Of a DNA stretch of 64,000 nt, positions 38,811 through 50,332 are shown in pieces (positions within the stretch are counted from its first letter, which is position 1; each line of letters starts with the position of its first letter). Both the position numbers and the translations under genes were made by a program. The stretch is from Syntrophotaleaceae bacterium (lineage in GTDB: Bacteria > Desulfobacterota > Desulfuromonadia > Desulfuromonadales > Syntrophotaleaceae), in contig JAWKQB010000002.1 of NCBI GenBank assembly GCA_041390365.1, positions 996,001 through 1,060,000 on the forward strand, in the 5' to 3' direction. The notes under the pieces were generated by a model. The model worked only from the letters and a program-made list of their open reading frames with translations, did not search any database and was not told where the DNA came from.

Positions 38811-40484
38811 ATGACCACCAAGAAAAGAAGTGACGCAATTACCCTGGGCTTTGAGCGCGCTCCTCACCGGGCCCTCCTGATGGGCACGGGTATTCCCCGC
38901 TCGGAAATGCGAAAACCCCTGATCGGGATCGCCACCTCCTTCACCGATCTGATCCCGGGCCACATCGGCATGAGGGATCTGGAACGTTTCATCGAGAAGG
39001 GGGTGCATACCGGAGGCGGCTATTCCTTTCTGTTCGGCATCCCCGGGGTGTGCGACGGCATCGCCATGGGGCACAAGGGGATGCACTATTCACTGGCGAC
39101 CCGGGAACTGATCGCCGACATGGTGGAATCGATCGCCGAAGCGCATCGCCTCGACGGGTTGGTGCTGCTGACGAACTGCGACAAGATCACCCCGGGGATG
39201 CTGATGGCCGCTGCCCGGCTGGATATTCCAAGCATTGTGGTTACGGCCGGGCCGATGCTGACCGGAACCGGACAAAAGGGGCGGCGCTACTCCTTTGTTA
39301 CCGACACTTTCGAGGCCATGGCGCGCTACAAGGCCGGCGCCATCGATGAGCGCGAACTGCAGGCCTGTGAAGACAAGGCCTGCCCCGGGGTCGGCTCCTG
39401 CCAGGGGCTTTTCACCGCCAACACCATGGCCATTCTCACCGAGACGCTCGGCATGAGTCTGGTCGGCTGCGGTACGGCCCTGGCGGTTAGTTCCCTCAAG
39501 CGGCGCATCGCCTTCGCCTCAGGAGAAAGAATCGTTGGTCTGGTCCGGGACAATATAACCCCCCGGCAGATTCTGACTCGGGAGGCGTTCGAAAACGCCA
39601 TCCGGGTCGATCTGGCCCTGGGTGGATCCAGCAACACCGTGCTGCACCTGCTGTCCATAGCACGCGAGGCTGAAGTCGACCTGCCTCTGGAGACCTTCGA
39701 TCTTTTGAGCCGGGAAACCCCGCAGCTCTCGTCCATGAATCCGGGGGGCAAGTATTTCATGGAGGACCTCGACGCCGCCGGAGGTGTTCCGGGCGTACTG
39801 TATCAGCTGCGTGATTCCATACTCGACAACCCGACTCTGAGCGGAGCTTCAGTCAAAGAGATCATCGCCAGCGTCTCCCGGATCGATGAGGAAGTCATTC
39901 ATCCGATCTCCGATCCCGTCAGGCCCGAGGGCGGCATCGCAATCCTGGCTGGAAATCTGGCGCCTGATGGAGCGGTGGTCAAGCAGTCCGGGGTGTCGGA
40001 AGCCATGATGGTCTTCGAAGGCCGGGCCCGTTGTTTCGATTCGGAGGAACAGGCCATGGAGGCCCTCATGGGTGGCCAGGTCGTTGCCGGGGACGTGGTG
40101 GTCATCCGTTACGAAGGGCCTAAGGGCGGGCCGGGCATGCGGGAAATGCTGGCTCCCACCGCCACCCTGATGGGGCTCGGCCTTGGCGACAGCGTGGCCT
40201 TGATCACGGACGGACGGTTTTCCGGGGGGACGCGCGGTCCGTGCATCGGCCATGTCTCGCCGGAAGCTGCCGTGGGCGGTCCCATCGCCCTGGTTGAGGA
40301 CGGCGACCGCATTCGTCTGGACATCCCCAGGCGGAGGCTGGAACTGCTGGTCGAGGATTCGGTATTGGAGAAGCGCCGCGAGAATTGGTGCAGGCCGGAG
40401 CCCAAAATCAAGAAGGGTTGGCTGGCCCGTTACGCCGCCGTGGTGACCTCGGCAAATACCGGGGCAGTTTGTCGGGCCGAATAA
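38811..40484 (+). CDS. ilvD: Dihydroxy-acid dehydratase
   Basis: 557 residues. Third step of valine/isoleucine synthesis, iron-sulfur dependent. Motifs: the [19 protein letters not shown] region, [18 protein letters not shown] with cluster cysteines, [25 protein letters not shown] and [23 protein letters not shown] 38811 is followed by the typical short lysine-rich start. It leads the ilv cluster and has its own promoter and leader. Confidence 0.98.
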   Translation: MTTKKRSDAITLGFERAPHRALLMGTGIPRSEMRKPLIGIATSFTDLIPGHIGMRDLERFIEKGVHTGGGYSFLFGIPGVCDGIAMGHKGMHYSLATRELIADMVESIAEAHRLDGLVLLTNCDKITPGMLMAAARLDIPSIVVTAGPMLTGTGQKGRRYSFVTDTFEAMARYKAGAIDERELQACEDKACPGVGSCQGLFTANTMAILTETLGMSLVGCGTALAVSSLKRRIAFASGERIVGLVRDNITPRQILTREAFENAIRVDLALGGSSNTVLHLLSIAREAEVDLPLETFDLLSRETPQLSSMNPGGKYFMEDLDAAGGVPGVLYQLRDSILDNPTLSGASVKEIIASVSRIDEEVIHPISDPVRPEGGIAILAGNLAPDGAVVKQSGVSEAMMVFEGRARCFDSEEQAMEALMGGQVVAGDVVVIRYEGPKGGPGMREMLAPTATLMGLGLGDSVALITDGRFSGGTRGPCIGHVSPEAAVGGPIALVEDGDRIRLDIPRRRLELLVEDSVLEKRRENWCRPEPKIKKGWLARYAAVVTSANTGAVCRAE

Positions 40485-40554
40485 ATTGGCCGGGATCGAA
40501 TCGGCCGATTATCATCTCAAAAAACCCCTTTCCTGATGGAAACCAGGAGGCTGT

Positions 40555-42252
40555 GTGAAAAAAACCGGAGCTCAGATTCTTTTGGAGTGCCTGCAACTGG
40601 AAGGTGTGGAGACCATCTTCGGGTATCCCGGCGGGACGGTTATCAATATCTACGATGAGCTGATGAACTATCCGATTCAGCATATCCTGACCCGTCATGA
40701 ACAGGCTGCGGTCCATGCGGCCGACGGTTACGCGCGGGCTACCGGCAAGGTCGGAGTCGCCATCGCCACCAGTGGGCCCGGGGCAACCAACACGGTTACC
40801 GGCATCGCCACGGCCTACATGGACTCGATTCCTCTGGTGGTCTTCACCGGCCAGGTGCCTACTCCGCTGATCGGTAACGACGCCTTCCAGGAGGCCGATA
40901 TCGTGGGCATCACCCGGCCCGTCACCAAGCACAACTATCTGGTTCAGGATATCAGGGATCTGGCTCGGATCATCAAACAGGCTTTCTATATCGCCCGTAC
41001 CGGACGGCCCGGTCCGGTCCTGGTCGATCTGCCCAAGGATGTACAGGTGGCCACCACCGATTTCGTCTATCCGGATTCGGTGGAAATGCGCGGCTACAAG
41101 CCGACCTACAGCGGCAACATCCGTCAGGTGGAGAAGGCGGCGAACATGATTCTGGCCGCTCGCAAACCGGTGCTCTATGTCGGCGGGGGCGCTGCCGGCA
41201 GCAATGCCGCTGCCGATCTTCTCGGTTTTGCAGAAACTATCCGCACCCCGGTTACCACGACTCTCATGGGGATGTCCGCTTTTCCCAAGCGGAACCCTCT
41301 TTCGCTCGGCATGCTCGGGATGCACGGCACCTATTACGCCAACATGGCGGTGACCAACTCGGACCTGCTGATCGCCATCGGCGCGCGTTTCGACGACCGG
41401 GTCACGGGACGGATCGCTTCTTTTGCCCCTCATGCCGAAATTATTCACATCGACATCGATCCGACCTCGATAAAGAAAAACGTCCGCGTCGACCTGCCGA
41501 TCGTCGGCGATTTGAAGGACGTCCTGGCAAAACTGGTGGCAAAGCTCTGGGAGAACAAGGAAAAACTGCGTGTCATGATCGATGCCTGCAATCCCTGGCG
41601 TGAGCAGATAGCCGACTGGAAGAAAAATTTCCCGCTCACCTACAGCCCGAGCTCCACTGTCATCAAGCCTCAGTTCGTGATTGAAAAGATCCGCGAGTTG
41701 ACCGCCGAAGACGCCATCATCACCACAGAGGTCGGCCAGCATCAGATGTGGACGGCACAGTTCTTCGATTTTGCCCGCCCCCGTACGTTTCTCACCTCCG
41801 GTGGGCTCGGCACCATGGGCTTCGGCCTGCCGGCGGCACTGGGTGCGCAGGTCGGATGTCCCGATCGCCAGGTGATCGACATCTCCGGGGACGGATCCTT
41901 CCAGATGAATTCCCAGGAGCTGGCCACGCTGGTGCAGTTCGGTCTGCCGGTGAAAATCGCCATTCTCAACAACAACTTCCTCGGCATGGTGCGGCAGTGG
42001 CAGGAGCTGTTCTTCAATCGACGGTACAGCCAGACCAACCTGGAGCTGCCCATCGATTTCGTCAAGCTGGCCGAGGCCTACGGGGCCACCGGCCTCAGGG
42101 CCACCAAACCGCACGAGGTCGAAGGGGTCATCCGCAAGGCATTGGGCACTCCGGGCCCGGTGATCATGGAGTTCAAGGTGGATCCCGAAGAGAACGTCCT
42201 GCCGATGGTTCCGGCAGGTGCGGCGATCAACGAGATGGTTCTAGCCAGCTGA
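40555..42252 (+). CDS. ilvB: Acetolactate synthase large (catalytic) subunit
   Basis: 565 residues with a GTG start and CAGGAGG site. Thiamine diphosphate enzyme forming acetolactate or acetohydroxybutyrate. Catalytic Glu in [49 protein letters not shown]; cofactor motif [16 protein letters not shown] ... NNNFLGMV. Partner of IlvN, whose gene follows after a 190-nt gap that holds a dispersed repeat. Confidence 0.98.
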   Translation: MKKTGAQILLECLQLEGVETIFGYPGGTVINIYDELMNYPIQHILTRHEQAAVHAADGYARATGKVGVAIATSGPGATNTVTGIATAYMDSIPLVVFTGQVPTPLIGNDAFQEADIVGITRPVTKHNYLVQDIRDLARIIKQAFYIARTGRPGPVLVDLPKDVQVATTDFVYPDSVEMRGYKPTYSGNIRQVEKAANMILAARKPVLYVGGGAAGSNAAADLLGFAETIRTPVTTTLMGMSAFPKRNPLSLGMLGMHGTYYANMAVTNSDLLIAIGARFDDRVTGRIASFAPHAEIIHIDIDPTSIKKNVRVDLPIVGDLKDVLAKLVAKLWENKEKLRVMIDACNPWREQIADWKKNFPLTYSPSSTVIKPQFVIEKIRELTAEDAIITTEVGQHQMWTAQFFDFARPRTFLTSGGLGTMGFGLPAALGAQVGCPDRQVIDISGDGSFQMNSQELATLVQFGLPVKIAILNNNFLGMVRQWQELFFNRRYSQTNLELPIDFVKLAEAYGATGLRATKPHEVEGVIRKALGTPGPVIMEFKVDPEENVLPMVPAGAAINEMVLAS

Positions 42253-42269
42253 CCGCTCTCCAGACAGAA

Positions 42270-42420
42270 TGCTTTCGCAAAGCAAAAGTTTGAATGGCTA
42301 AGCAAAAAGTGCAAATGCAAGGCGCGCATGAATCGAGGAATGAGGCGTACTCGGATACGCCGCAGTGACGAGAGCCACTTCCGCAATGCTGCCGTTGGCG
42401 AGTTTTTGCGACGCCAAACA
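42270..42420. repeat. Dispersed intergenic repeat-like element between ilvB and ilvN
   Basis: This stretch has complementary ends (TTTCGCAAAGCAAAA at about 42272 and GAGTTTTTGCGACG at about 42400). It is rich in GCAAGGCGCGCATG, GAGGCGTACTCGGATACGCC and GCAATGCTGCCG. From memory, similar text recurs between genes in Geobacter/Pelobacter-type genomes. Only one copy is in this window, so its repeat status rests on recognition. Confidence 0.5.
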
Positions 42421-42442
42421 TGACCCCTATGGAGTGATTGCA

Positions 42443-44036
<1,594 letters not shown>

Positions 44037-44128
44037 TATAGAACGTTGTCAGGGACAGGGATTTCCCGGAAGGCTGCCGAGTCCTGGGGTTCGGCTGTCG
44101 CCCTGTCCCTTATCTTCGTTTTCGTAAT

Positions 44129-44156
44129 CCGGGCATTTGCAGATGCGAATGCCCGG
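44129..44156 (+). terminator. Hairpin after ilvC
   Basis: CCGGGCATT (44129-44137) pairs with AATGCCCGG (44148-44156), followed by CTTTGCG. A further long-range pair GGGACAGGG / CCCTGTCCC spans 44050-44109. Weak T tail. Confidence 0.5.
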
Positions 44157-44205
44157 CTTTGCGTATCCGGAAGGACGTTTTTCAGATCCTCAAGAGGTTT
44201 GCGAC

Positions 44206-44859
44206 ATGAAAAATCAGCAACAACCTGTGGCCAGCGAAGGGTATCCGTTCATCGGTTTGTTCGCTTTCGTCACGCTGGTCTTTGCCCTGCTTGGCTGGGG
44301 GTTTCTGACCATTGTATTGCTGGCTCTGACTCTGTTTACGGTTTTTTTCTTCCGCAATCCGGAACGCTTCATTTCGGCCGATGATACCGCTGTCGTCTCT
44401 CCCGCCGACGGCAAAGTGGTTTTCGTCGGCAACGTTTTCGAAGAGCGTTATTTTCAGGCCGAGACCATCAAGGTCAGCATTTTCATGTCGGTGTTCGACG
44501 TGCATGTCAACCGGGCTCCCTGCAGCGGCAAAGTCGTCGAAATGTTCTACAACAAGGGCGAATTTTTCAATGCATCTCTGGATAAGGCGTCCTTGCAGAA
44601 CGAACAGGCCGGAATGCTGCTGGAACATCCCTCCGGCCATCGTCTGCTCTGCGTGCAGATCGCCGGTTTGATCGCCCGGCGGATTGTCACCTACCCGGTC
44701 GTCGGTCAGGTGCTGGAACGAGGAGCGCGATTCGGCCTGATCCGTTTCGGCTCCAGGGTGGATGTCTATTTCCCCCTCGAATCCGATGTGCTGGCGAAGG
44801 TCGGAGACCGCGTCAAGGCGGGCGAAACCCTGCTGGGCTATTTCAAGGAACAGGCATGA
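44206..44859 (+). CDS. psd: Phosphatidylserine decarboxylase, short (archaeal-type) form
   Basis: 217 residues from ATG 44206 (AAGAGG site). Two N-terminal membrane segments, then FFRNPERFISADDTAVVSPADGKV, IFMSVFDVHVNRAPCSGKV and the self-cleavage site region FGSRVDVYFP, where the Ser becomes the pyruvoyl group. Makes phosphatidylethanolamine using CdsA-derived lipid. In relatives pssA usually follows psd; here a T-box and leuA follow instead. Confidence 0.93.
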   Translation: MKNQQQPVASEGYPFIGLFAFVTLVFALLGWGFLTIVLLALTLFTVFFFRNPERFISADDTAVVSPADGKVVFVGNVFEERYFQAETIKVSIFMSVFDVHVNRAPCSGKVVEMFYNKGEFFNASLDKASLQNEQAGMLLEHPSGHRLLCVQIAGLIARRIVTYPVVGQVLERGARFGLIRFGSRVDVYFPLESDVLAKVGDRVKAGETLLGYFKEQA

Positions 44860-44938
44860 CGTTTTATTTCGGCGTTTGAAACGAGGTATCGTTTAGCCGA
44901 AAATCGTCGGGGCAAACGGGTCCTTCCGGCAAAAAACC

Positions 44939-44968
44939 TTGACATTCTCCGTGCTTGACTGTTTTATA
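44939..44968 (+). promoter_or_regulatory. Promoter of the leu T-box operon
   Basis: TTGACA (44939-44944), 18 nt, TTTATA (44963-44968), directly before the T-box leader. Confidence 0.6.
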
Positions 44969-44974
44969 GAGCGA

Positions 44975-45229
44975 CATCAAAGAAAGGCTGTGAAGAGGAG
45001 TAGTAGGTCTTTGCCCCTGTTGGAGAGAGCCGGCGGTCGCTGCGAGCCGGTACAGGGAAAGGTCGAACTCGCCTCGGAGCCGCGACGGTGAACACCGGTC
45101 ATCCTGACGGTCTCAGCTGTCGTCGTATCCCTGCGTAAAAGGGTCATCGAGGGTCGCCCACCGGCGACCGAATCAGGGTGGTACCGCGAAGCTCAAGCTC
45201 TCGCCCCTGTTGGGGTCGGGAGCTTTTTC
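44975..45229 (+). ncRNA. T-box riboswitch leader (leucine) with intrinsic terminator
   Basis: The leader carries the Stem I text GGAGAGAGCCGG ... GAGCCGG and then GAACTCGCCTCGGAGCC, where CTC (Leu) is the likely specifier codon. The antiterminator box AGGGTGGTACCGCG (45175-45188) matches the 14-nt T-box consensus. A terminator hairpin (45195-45224) is followed by TTTTT. Uncharged leucine tRNA is expected to bind and allow transcription of leuA. Starts and exact stems are estimated by eye. Confidence 0.9.
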
Positions 45230-45416
45230 GCGCCTGTAACCACGACTTCAATGGCACAACACATCATACAGGCACGAAAGGGGGTGGTCTTGTGGAATCC
45301 GATCTTGGAGACCTAAATCGAGTCGGCTTTATGGAGAGAATATCCGAAATCAAGTTTTTTGACCTGCACTTGACCGCCCCGGTCGGCGGCACGGCGACAA
45401 CCTTTCTGGAGGACCA
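45230..45416 (+). other. Region between T-box terminator and leuA
   Basis: No recognised gene or site lies in these 187 nt. A 35-codon frame from ATG 45331 runs out of phase into leuA and has no supporting features. The leuA ribosome site TGGAGGA lies at its end. Confidence 0.5.
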
Positions 45417-46955
45417 ATGGAAGAGACCAAGACCATAAAGATTTTTGATACCACTTTGCGGGATGGCGAGCAGTCACCCGGCGCCAGTATGAATATCGAG
45501 GAGAAGCTGCGCATCGCCTCCCAACTGGAAAAACTCAATGTCGATGTCATCGAAGCGGGCTTTCCCATCGCTTCCGAAGGGGATTTCGAAGCCGTCAGGA
45601 AAGTGGCCAAAACGATCAAGGGCACCCAGATTGCCGGATTGTCCCGGGCCAACGACAAGGATATCGACTGCGCCTGGAACGCGCTGAAATACGCCGGTGA
45701 AAGGGGACGGATTCATACGTTCATCGCCACCAGCGACATTCACATGAAGCACAAGCTGAAGATGAGCGAGCAGCAGGTGATCGACACCGCCGTGGCCGCG
45801 GTCAAGCGGGCGGCCGGTTATACCCCCAACGTCGAGTTTTCCGCCGAGGATGCGGTGCGTACCCGTCTGCCCTTTCTGGCCCAGGTTGTCCGGGAGGTCA
45901 TTGCCGCCGGGGCCAAGGTGGTGAACATCCCCGATACGGTGGGCTACACCATTCCGTCGGAATATTTCAACATCATCCGGTATCTGAAGGAAAACGTGCC
46001 CAACATCGAGCAGGCGACCATATCCGTGCACTGCCACAACGATCTCGGCCTTGCTGTTGCCAACAGCCTCGCAGCCGTGCAAGCCGGCGCCGGGCAGGTG
46101 GAGTGCACCATCAACGGCATCGGCGAGCGGGCCGGGAACTGTTCTCTCGAAGAAGTCGTCATGGCGCTGCGTACCCGTCACGACATCCTGGCTTTCAGGA
46201 CAGATGTGGTGACCGAACACATCTACGCGGCCAGCAAACTGCTGTCGACCATCACCGGGATCGTGGTGCAGCCCAACAAGGCCATTGTCGGCGCCAACGC
46301 CTTTGCCCATGAGGCCGGCATTCATCAGCACGGCGTGCTGATGGAAAAATCGACCTACGAAATCATGACCCCCGAATCGATTGGACTGACCCAGAATAAG
46401 CTGGTTCTCGGCAAACATTCCGGAAGGCACGCTTTCGGGCAACGTCTGGTCGAGCTCGGCTACGATCTGTCCAAAGAGGATCTCGACAAGGCTTTCGTTC
46501 GCTTCAAGGCCCTGGCCGACAAGAAGAAGGATATCTACGACGAGGACCTGGACGCGATCGTCGCCGATGAAATCGTGCGTATTCCGGAGAGGTACAAGCT
46601 GGTGGAGATGAGCGTTGCCTCCGGGTCCTTTGCTGCGCCCACCGCCACCGTGGCCCTGGAGATCGACGGCAAAATCAAAAAAATGGCCGTTATGGGGGGA
46701 GGTCCGGTGGACGCGACCTTCAAGGCGATCAAGAAATTGACCAAAAGCAAGGCCCGGCTGCTCAGCTTCACCGTCGGCGCCATCACCGGCGGCACCGATG
46801 CGCAGGGCGAATGCACCGTGCGTCTTGGGCTGGATGGCCGCGAGGTGCTGGGGCAGGGCGCCCATCCGGATATTATCGTGGCCAGCGCCAAGGCCTACAT
46901 CAATGCCCTGAACAAACTGGCGACGGTGCTGACTCGGATCACGGAAGGTCTTTAA
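45417..46955 (+). CDS. leuA: 2-isopropylmalate synthase
   Basis: 512 residues. Condenses acetyl-CoA with 2-ketoisovalerate, first step of leucine synthesis. Motifs: [18 protein letters not shown], the [19 protein letters not shown] metal site, [18 protein letters not shown] and the [11 protein letters not shown] loop. The C-terminal ~120 residues form the LeuA leucine-binding allosteric domain ([15 protein letters not shown]). It has dual control: T-box on the mRNA and feedback on the enzyme. Confidence 0.98.
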   Translation: MEETKTIKIFDTTLRDGEQSPGASMNIEEKLRIASQLEKLNVDVIEAGFPIASEGDFEAVRKVAKTIKGTQIAGLSRANDKDIDCAWNALKYAGERGRIHTFIATSDIHMKHKLKMSEQQVIDTAVAAVKRAAGYTPNVEFSAEDAVRTRLPFLAQVVREVIAAGAKVVNIPDTVGYTIPSEYFNIIRYLKENVPNIEQATISVHCHNDLGLAVANSLAAVQAGAGQVECTINGIGERAGNCSLEEVVMALRTRHDILAFRTDVVTEHIYAASKLLSTITGIVVQPNKAIVGANAFAHEAGIHQHGVLMEKSTYEIMTPESIGLTQNKLVLGKHSGRHAFGQRLVELGYDLSKEDLDKAFVRFKALADKKKDIYDEDLDAIVADEIVRIPERYKLVEMSVASGSFAAPTATVALEIDGKIKKMAVMGGGPVDATFKAIKKLTKSKARLLSFTVGAITGGTDAQGECTVRLGLDGREVLGQGAHPDIIVASAKAYINALNKLATVLTRITEGL

Positions 46956-47030
46956 CCGGCCGTTACGCGGGGCACCTGCCACTGAGGGTTTTTTGCACTC
47001 CCAAGCAGGATCTATCAGAAACAATGACAG

Positions 47031-47053
47031 CGCTCCGGGCTCTGCCCGGAGCG
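47031..47053 (+). promoter_or_regulatory. Perfect hairpin between leuA and leuC
   Basis: CGCTCCGGGC, TCT, GCCCGGAGCG: a 10-bp GC-rich stem without a T-run, followed by a smaller CAAGC/GCTTG stem. More likely an mRNA stability or processing element than a terminator. Confidence 0.5.
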
Positions 47054-47097
47054 ATCAAGCCTGAGAAGCTTGCAGGCGATATATCAAGGAGAAGTCG

Positions 47098-48378
47098 ATG
47101 GGAAAGACAATCGCTCAAAAGATCTTCGAGGCTCATCTGCGGGATGAGCCGTTTCCGGGAACCTACGTGCTCGATCTGGACCGAGTGCTCTGCCACGAGA
47201 TAACCACCCCCGTTGCCATCGCCGACCTCGAATGGCGGGGCAAGGACCGGGTGTTCGATCGACATAAGATCAAGGCCGTGATCGATCATGTCACGCCCGC
47301 CAAGGACAGCAAGACCGCCATTCAGGGGAAGATCCTGCGGGATTGGGCCAAGCGGCACGAGATTGCCGACTTCTTCGATATCGGACAGAACGGCGTCTGT
47401 CATGTTCTGTTTCCAGAAAAGGGGTTCATCCGCCCGGGATTCACGGTGATCATGGGCGATAGCCACACCTGTACTCATGGCGCTTTCGGGGCTTTTGCCG
47501 CCGGGGTCGGCACCACCGACCTGGAAGTGGGCATTCTCAAGGGGGTCTGCGCCTTCCGCAAGCCGGCCAGCATCCTGGTCAACATCACCGGCAAGCTGCC
47601 TGAACAGGTGGTGTCCAAGGACGTCATCCTCCATGTCATCGGCCTGCTGGGCGTCAACGGCGCCACCGACCGGGTGATCGAATTCCGCGGTCCCGTCGTC
47701 GACGCCATGAGCATGGACGCCCGCATGACTCTGACCAACATGGCCATCGAGGCCGGCGGCACCTGCGGCATCTGCCTGCCCGACCAGGTGACCGTCGACT
47801 ACCTGTGGCCTTTCATCAGCAGCGAGTATGCAAGCAAGGAAGCGGCTCTGGCGGATTTCCGCAAATGGCATTCCGACGCCGATGCCGACTACGAACGGGT
47901 GATCGACCTCGACGTCTCGAATCTCGAGCCTCAAGTCACCTATGACTACAAGCCCGATTGCGTCAAGTCCGCCAGGGACATGCAGGGCACCCCGGTGAAC
48001 CAGGTCTATATCGGCACCTGCACCAACGGTCGACTCGAGGATCTGGAGCAGGCCGCCGCCGTACTCAAGGGGCGCAAGCTGGCTCCCGGCGTCCGCGGCA
48101 TCCTGTCGCCGGCGTCGCCCAAAATATTCCGCCAGGCCATGGATCAGGGGATTCTCGCGATCTTCATGGAGGCCGGTTTCTGCATTACCAATCCGACCTG
48201 CGGCGCCTGCCTCGGCATGAGCAACGGGGTGCTGGCCCCCGGAGAAGCCTGCGCCGCCACCAGCAACCGGAATTTCCAGGGACGCATGGGGCAGGGGGGG
48301 ATGGTTCATCTCATGAGCCCGGCTACGGCCGCGGCCACCGGCGTCAAGGGGGTCATTACCGACCCGAGGGACCTGTAA
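47098..48378 (+). CDS. leuC: 3-isopropylmalate dehydratase large subunit
   Basis: 426 residues, the shorter HACN-type subunit common outside enterics. Aconitase family; [4Fe-4S] cysteines in GDSHTCTHGAFGAFA, YIGTCTNGRLEDLE and NPTCGACLG. AAGGAGA site before ATG 47098. Works with LeuD, encoded 34 nt downstream, to isomerise isopropylmalate. Confidence 0.96.
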   Translation: MGKTIAQKIFEAHLRDEPFPGTYVLDLDRVLCHEITTPVAIADLEWRGKDRVFDRHKIKAVIDHVTPAKDSKTAIQGKILRDWAKRHEIADFFDIGQNGVCHVLFPEKGFIRPGFTVIMGDSHTCTHGAFGAFAAGVGTTDLEVGILKGVCAFRKPASILVNITGKLPEQVVSKDVILHVIGLLGVNGATDRVIEFRGPVVDAMSMDARMTLTNMAIEAGGTCGICLPDQVTVDYLWPFISSEYASKEAALADFRKWHSDADADYERVIDLDVSNLEPQVTYDYKPDCVKSARDMQGTPVNQVYIGTCTNGRLEDLEQAAAVLKGRKLAPGVRGILSPASPKIFRQAMDQGILAIFMEAGFCITNPTCGACLGMSNGVLAPGEACAATSNRNFQGRMGQGGMVHLMSPATAAATGVKGVITDPRDL

Positions 48379-48412
48379 TCGGTTTTCATCTCAGATAGGA
48401 GCACCCATCACC

Positions 48413-48943
48413 ATGAACAGAACATTCGGCGGACAGGCCATTTTTCTGGACCGGTCCGATATCAATACCGACGAAATCATCCCCGCCCGTTACCTGACCG
48501 AGGTCACCAAGGATGCACTCAAGCCCTACCTGCTCGAGGACCTGAGCCTGCCCGGTTTCGATCCCCAGGGGGAAGCTCTGCGACAGGCGACTGTCATCGT
48601 CACCCGCAAGAATTTCGGCTGCGGTTCGTCCCGCGAGCACGCTCCCTGGTCCCTGGAGGTCAACGGCATCTACACGGTGATCGCCGAGGGCTACGCGCGC
48701 ATCTTCCGCCAGAACATGTTCAACTGCGGCATGCTGGCCATCGAACTTCCATCCGCAGACATCGATCGGCTCTTCGCCCTGTCGAAGCTGGGTACGGTGA
48801 AAATCGCCGTCGACCTGGCCGGTCAGCAGCTGACAGCGACCGCAGGCGGCCGGGAGGAGCGGTTCAGCTTCGCCGTCTCCTCCTTCGACAAGGCCCTGGT
48901 TGAAGCCGGAGGCTGGGTGGAGTTCGCCGACGCGCGTTACTGA
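48413..48943 (+). CDS. leuD: 3-isopropylmalate dehydratase small subunit
   Basis: 176 residues. Swivel domain of the aconitase family: FLDRSDINTDEIIPARYLTE, the substrate-loop motif NFGCGSSREHAPW and EGYARIFRQNMFNCGML. TAGGAG site upstream. Immediately follows leuC. Confidence 0.97.
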   Translation: MNRTFGGQAIFLDRSDINTDEIIPARYLTEVTKDALKPYLLEDLSLPGFDPQGEALRQATVIVTRKNFGCGSSREHAPWSLEVNGIYTVIAEGYARIFRQNMFNCGMLAIELPSADIDRLFALSKLGTVKIAVDLAGQQLTATAGGREERFSFAVSSFDKALVEAGGWVEFADARY

Positions 48944-48985
48944 GATTTTTCCCGGCTTTTGTCGACCCCGGTTCACGGAATGCAT

Positions 48986-49014
48986 TTGACAAACGCATCG
49001 CCGCCCACTATAGT
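48986..49014 (+). promoter_or_regulatory. Strong promoter for leuB
   Basis: TTGACA (48986-48991), a 17-nt spacer, TATAGT (49009-49014). A GC-rich leader of about 100 nt with a CCGC ... GCGG hairpin follows. leuB is thus not dependent only on the T-box. Confidence 0.75.
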
Positions 49015-49121
49015 GGCGCCGCTACCGCGGGGCCGTTCCGGTCCGGCTGCGGGGCGGTTCTGACCCTGCCAAGGCGCTGATGCGAAACCCGATTTTGACG
49101 AGAAGAAAGGAACTGTCAGAA

Positions 49122-50186
49122 ATGAAATCCTACAATATCGCTCTGATGCCCGGTGACGGCACCGGCCCCGAAGTTCTGCGCGAAGGCGTAAAGGTGCTGG
49201 ACGCCGTTTCCTCCATTTACGGTATCAAGTTCAACTACCAGGAGTACGACTTCGGCGGCGAACGCTACATGCGCACCGGTGAATGCCTTCCCGACAGCGC
49301 CATCGGCGAGTTGAAGAAACATGATTCGATCTACCTGGGCGCCATCGGCCATCCCGACGTCAAACCGGGGATCCTGGAACTGGGCATCCTGCTCAAGCTC
49401 CGTTTCGCGCTGGACCAGTACATCAACCTGCGGCCGGTCAAGCTCTATCCCAACGTCGAAACCCCGCTCAAGGACAAAGGCCCCGAGCATATCGATTTCG
49501 TCGTCGTCCGCGAAAATACCGGCGGCATCTATACCGGCATGGGCGGTGCGACCATGGTCGGCACCTCACAGGAGATCGCCACCCAGCTGATGGTCTACAG
49601 CCGCCCGGTCGTCGAGCGCTGCATCCGCTATGCCTATGAATACGCCCGCAAGCGGAACAGGAAAAAGACCCTGACCCTGGTCCACAAGTGCAACGTCCTG
49701 ACCCACGTCGGCGACCTCTGGGTTCGCACCCACAAGGAAGTGGGTGACGCCGACTTCCCCGACATCAAGCAGGATTACAACCATGTCGACGCCTGCACCA
49801 TGTGGATGGTGAAAAGCCCCGAATTCTACGATGTGATCGTCACCGCCAACCTCTTCGGTGACATCATCACCGACCTCGGCGCCATGATCCAGGGCGGTAT
49901 GGGCATCGCCGCCGGCGGCAACATCAATCCGCAAGGGGTCTCCATGTTCGAACCGATCGGCGGCAGCGCGCCGAAGTATACCGGCAAGAATGTCATCAAT
50001 CCCCTGGCCGCCATCTGCTCGGCCGGTATGATGCTTGAAACACTCGGCGAAGACGCCGCCGCCAAGGCCATCGACAAGGCGGTGAACGACGCCCTGGCTT
50101 CCGGCAGGATCAAGAGCCTTTCCGCCGGCAAGATGGGCATGGGCACTACCGAGATCGGGGATTACGTCGCCTCGCTGGTGAAATAA
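49122..50186 (+). CDS. leuB: 3-isopropylmalate dehydrogenase
   Basis: 354 residues from ATG 49122 (AAAGGA site; an earlier ATG at 49080 lacks one). Beta-decarboxylating dehydrogenase: ALMPGDGTGPEVLREGVKVL, VVRENTGGIYTGMGG, HKCNVL, VDACTMWMV, NLFGDIITDLGAMIQGG. The tract 'IGGSAPKYTGKNVINPLA' ends the core. Related isocitrate or tartrate dehydrogenases share much of this; context supports LeuB. Confidence 0.93.
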   Translation: MKSYNIALMPGDGTGPEVLREGVKVLDAVSSIYGIKFNYQEYDFGGERYMRTGECLPDSAIGELKKHDSIYLGAIGHPDVKPGILELGILLKLRFALDQYINLRPVKLYPNVETPLKDKGPEHIDFVVVRENTGGIYTGMGGATMVGTSQEIATQLMVYSRPVVERCIRYAYEYARKRNRKKTLTLVHKCNVLTHVGDLWVRTHKEVGDADFPDIKQDYNHVDACTMWMVKSPEFYDVIVTANLFGDIITDLGAMIQGGMGIAAGGNINPQGVSMFEPIGGSAPKYTGKNVINPLAAICSAGMMLETLGEDAAAKAIDKAVNDALASGRIKSLSAGKMGMGTTEIGDYVASLVK

Positions 50187-50225
50187 CAAAGGGGCGGCTT
50201 GGAGATCCAAAGCCAGTACCGGTGT

Positions 50226-50287
50226 TTCGCAAACTCGACGGGATGCCCGATTGATTTTATCGGGCATCCCGATGACCGTTTTGCGAA
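50226..50287 (+). terminator. Large palindromic hairpin between leuB and asd
   Basis: GGGATGCCCGAT (50240-50251) and ATCGGGCATCCC (50259-50270) form a perfect 12-bp stem. Outer arms TTTCGCAAAC and GTTTTGCGAA extend it with a small internal loop to about 62 nt. No T-run; could be a terminator or a mobile palindromic repeat. Confidence 0.6.
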
Positions 50288-50332
50288 CCCAGGACCAATG
50301 TTTAACCCCTTTCTGTAAGGATTTTTACTGTT

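Noticed and set aside
40408..42114. 568-codon open frame antisense to ilvB
   Set aside because: Shadow of ilvB with no supporting start signal or family match.
45331..45438. 35-codon frame just upstream of leuA as a leader peptide
   Set aside because: It is out of phase with leuA, has no clear ribosome site, and the T-box already explains regulation.
45474..47024. 516-codon open frame antisense to leuA
   Set aside because: Same reasoning: a GC-rich shadow frame, rich in His/Gly/Gln without domains.
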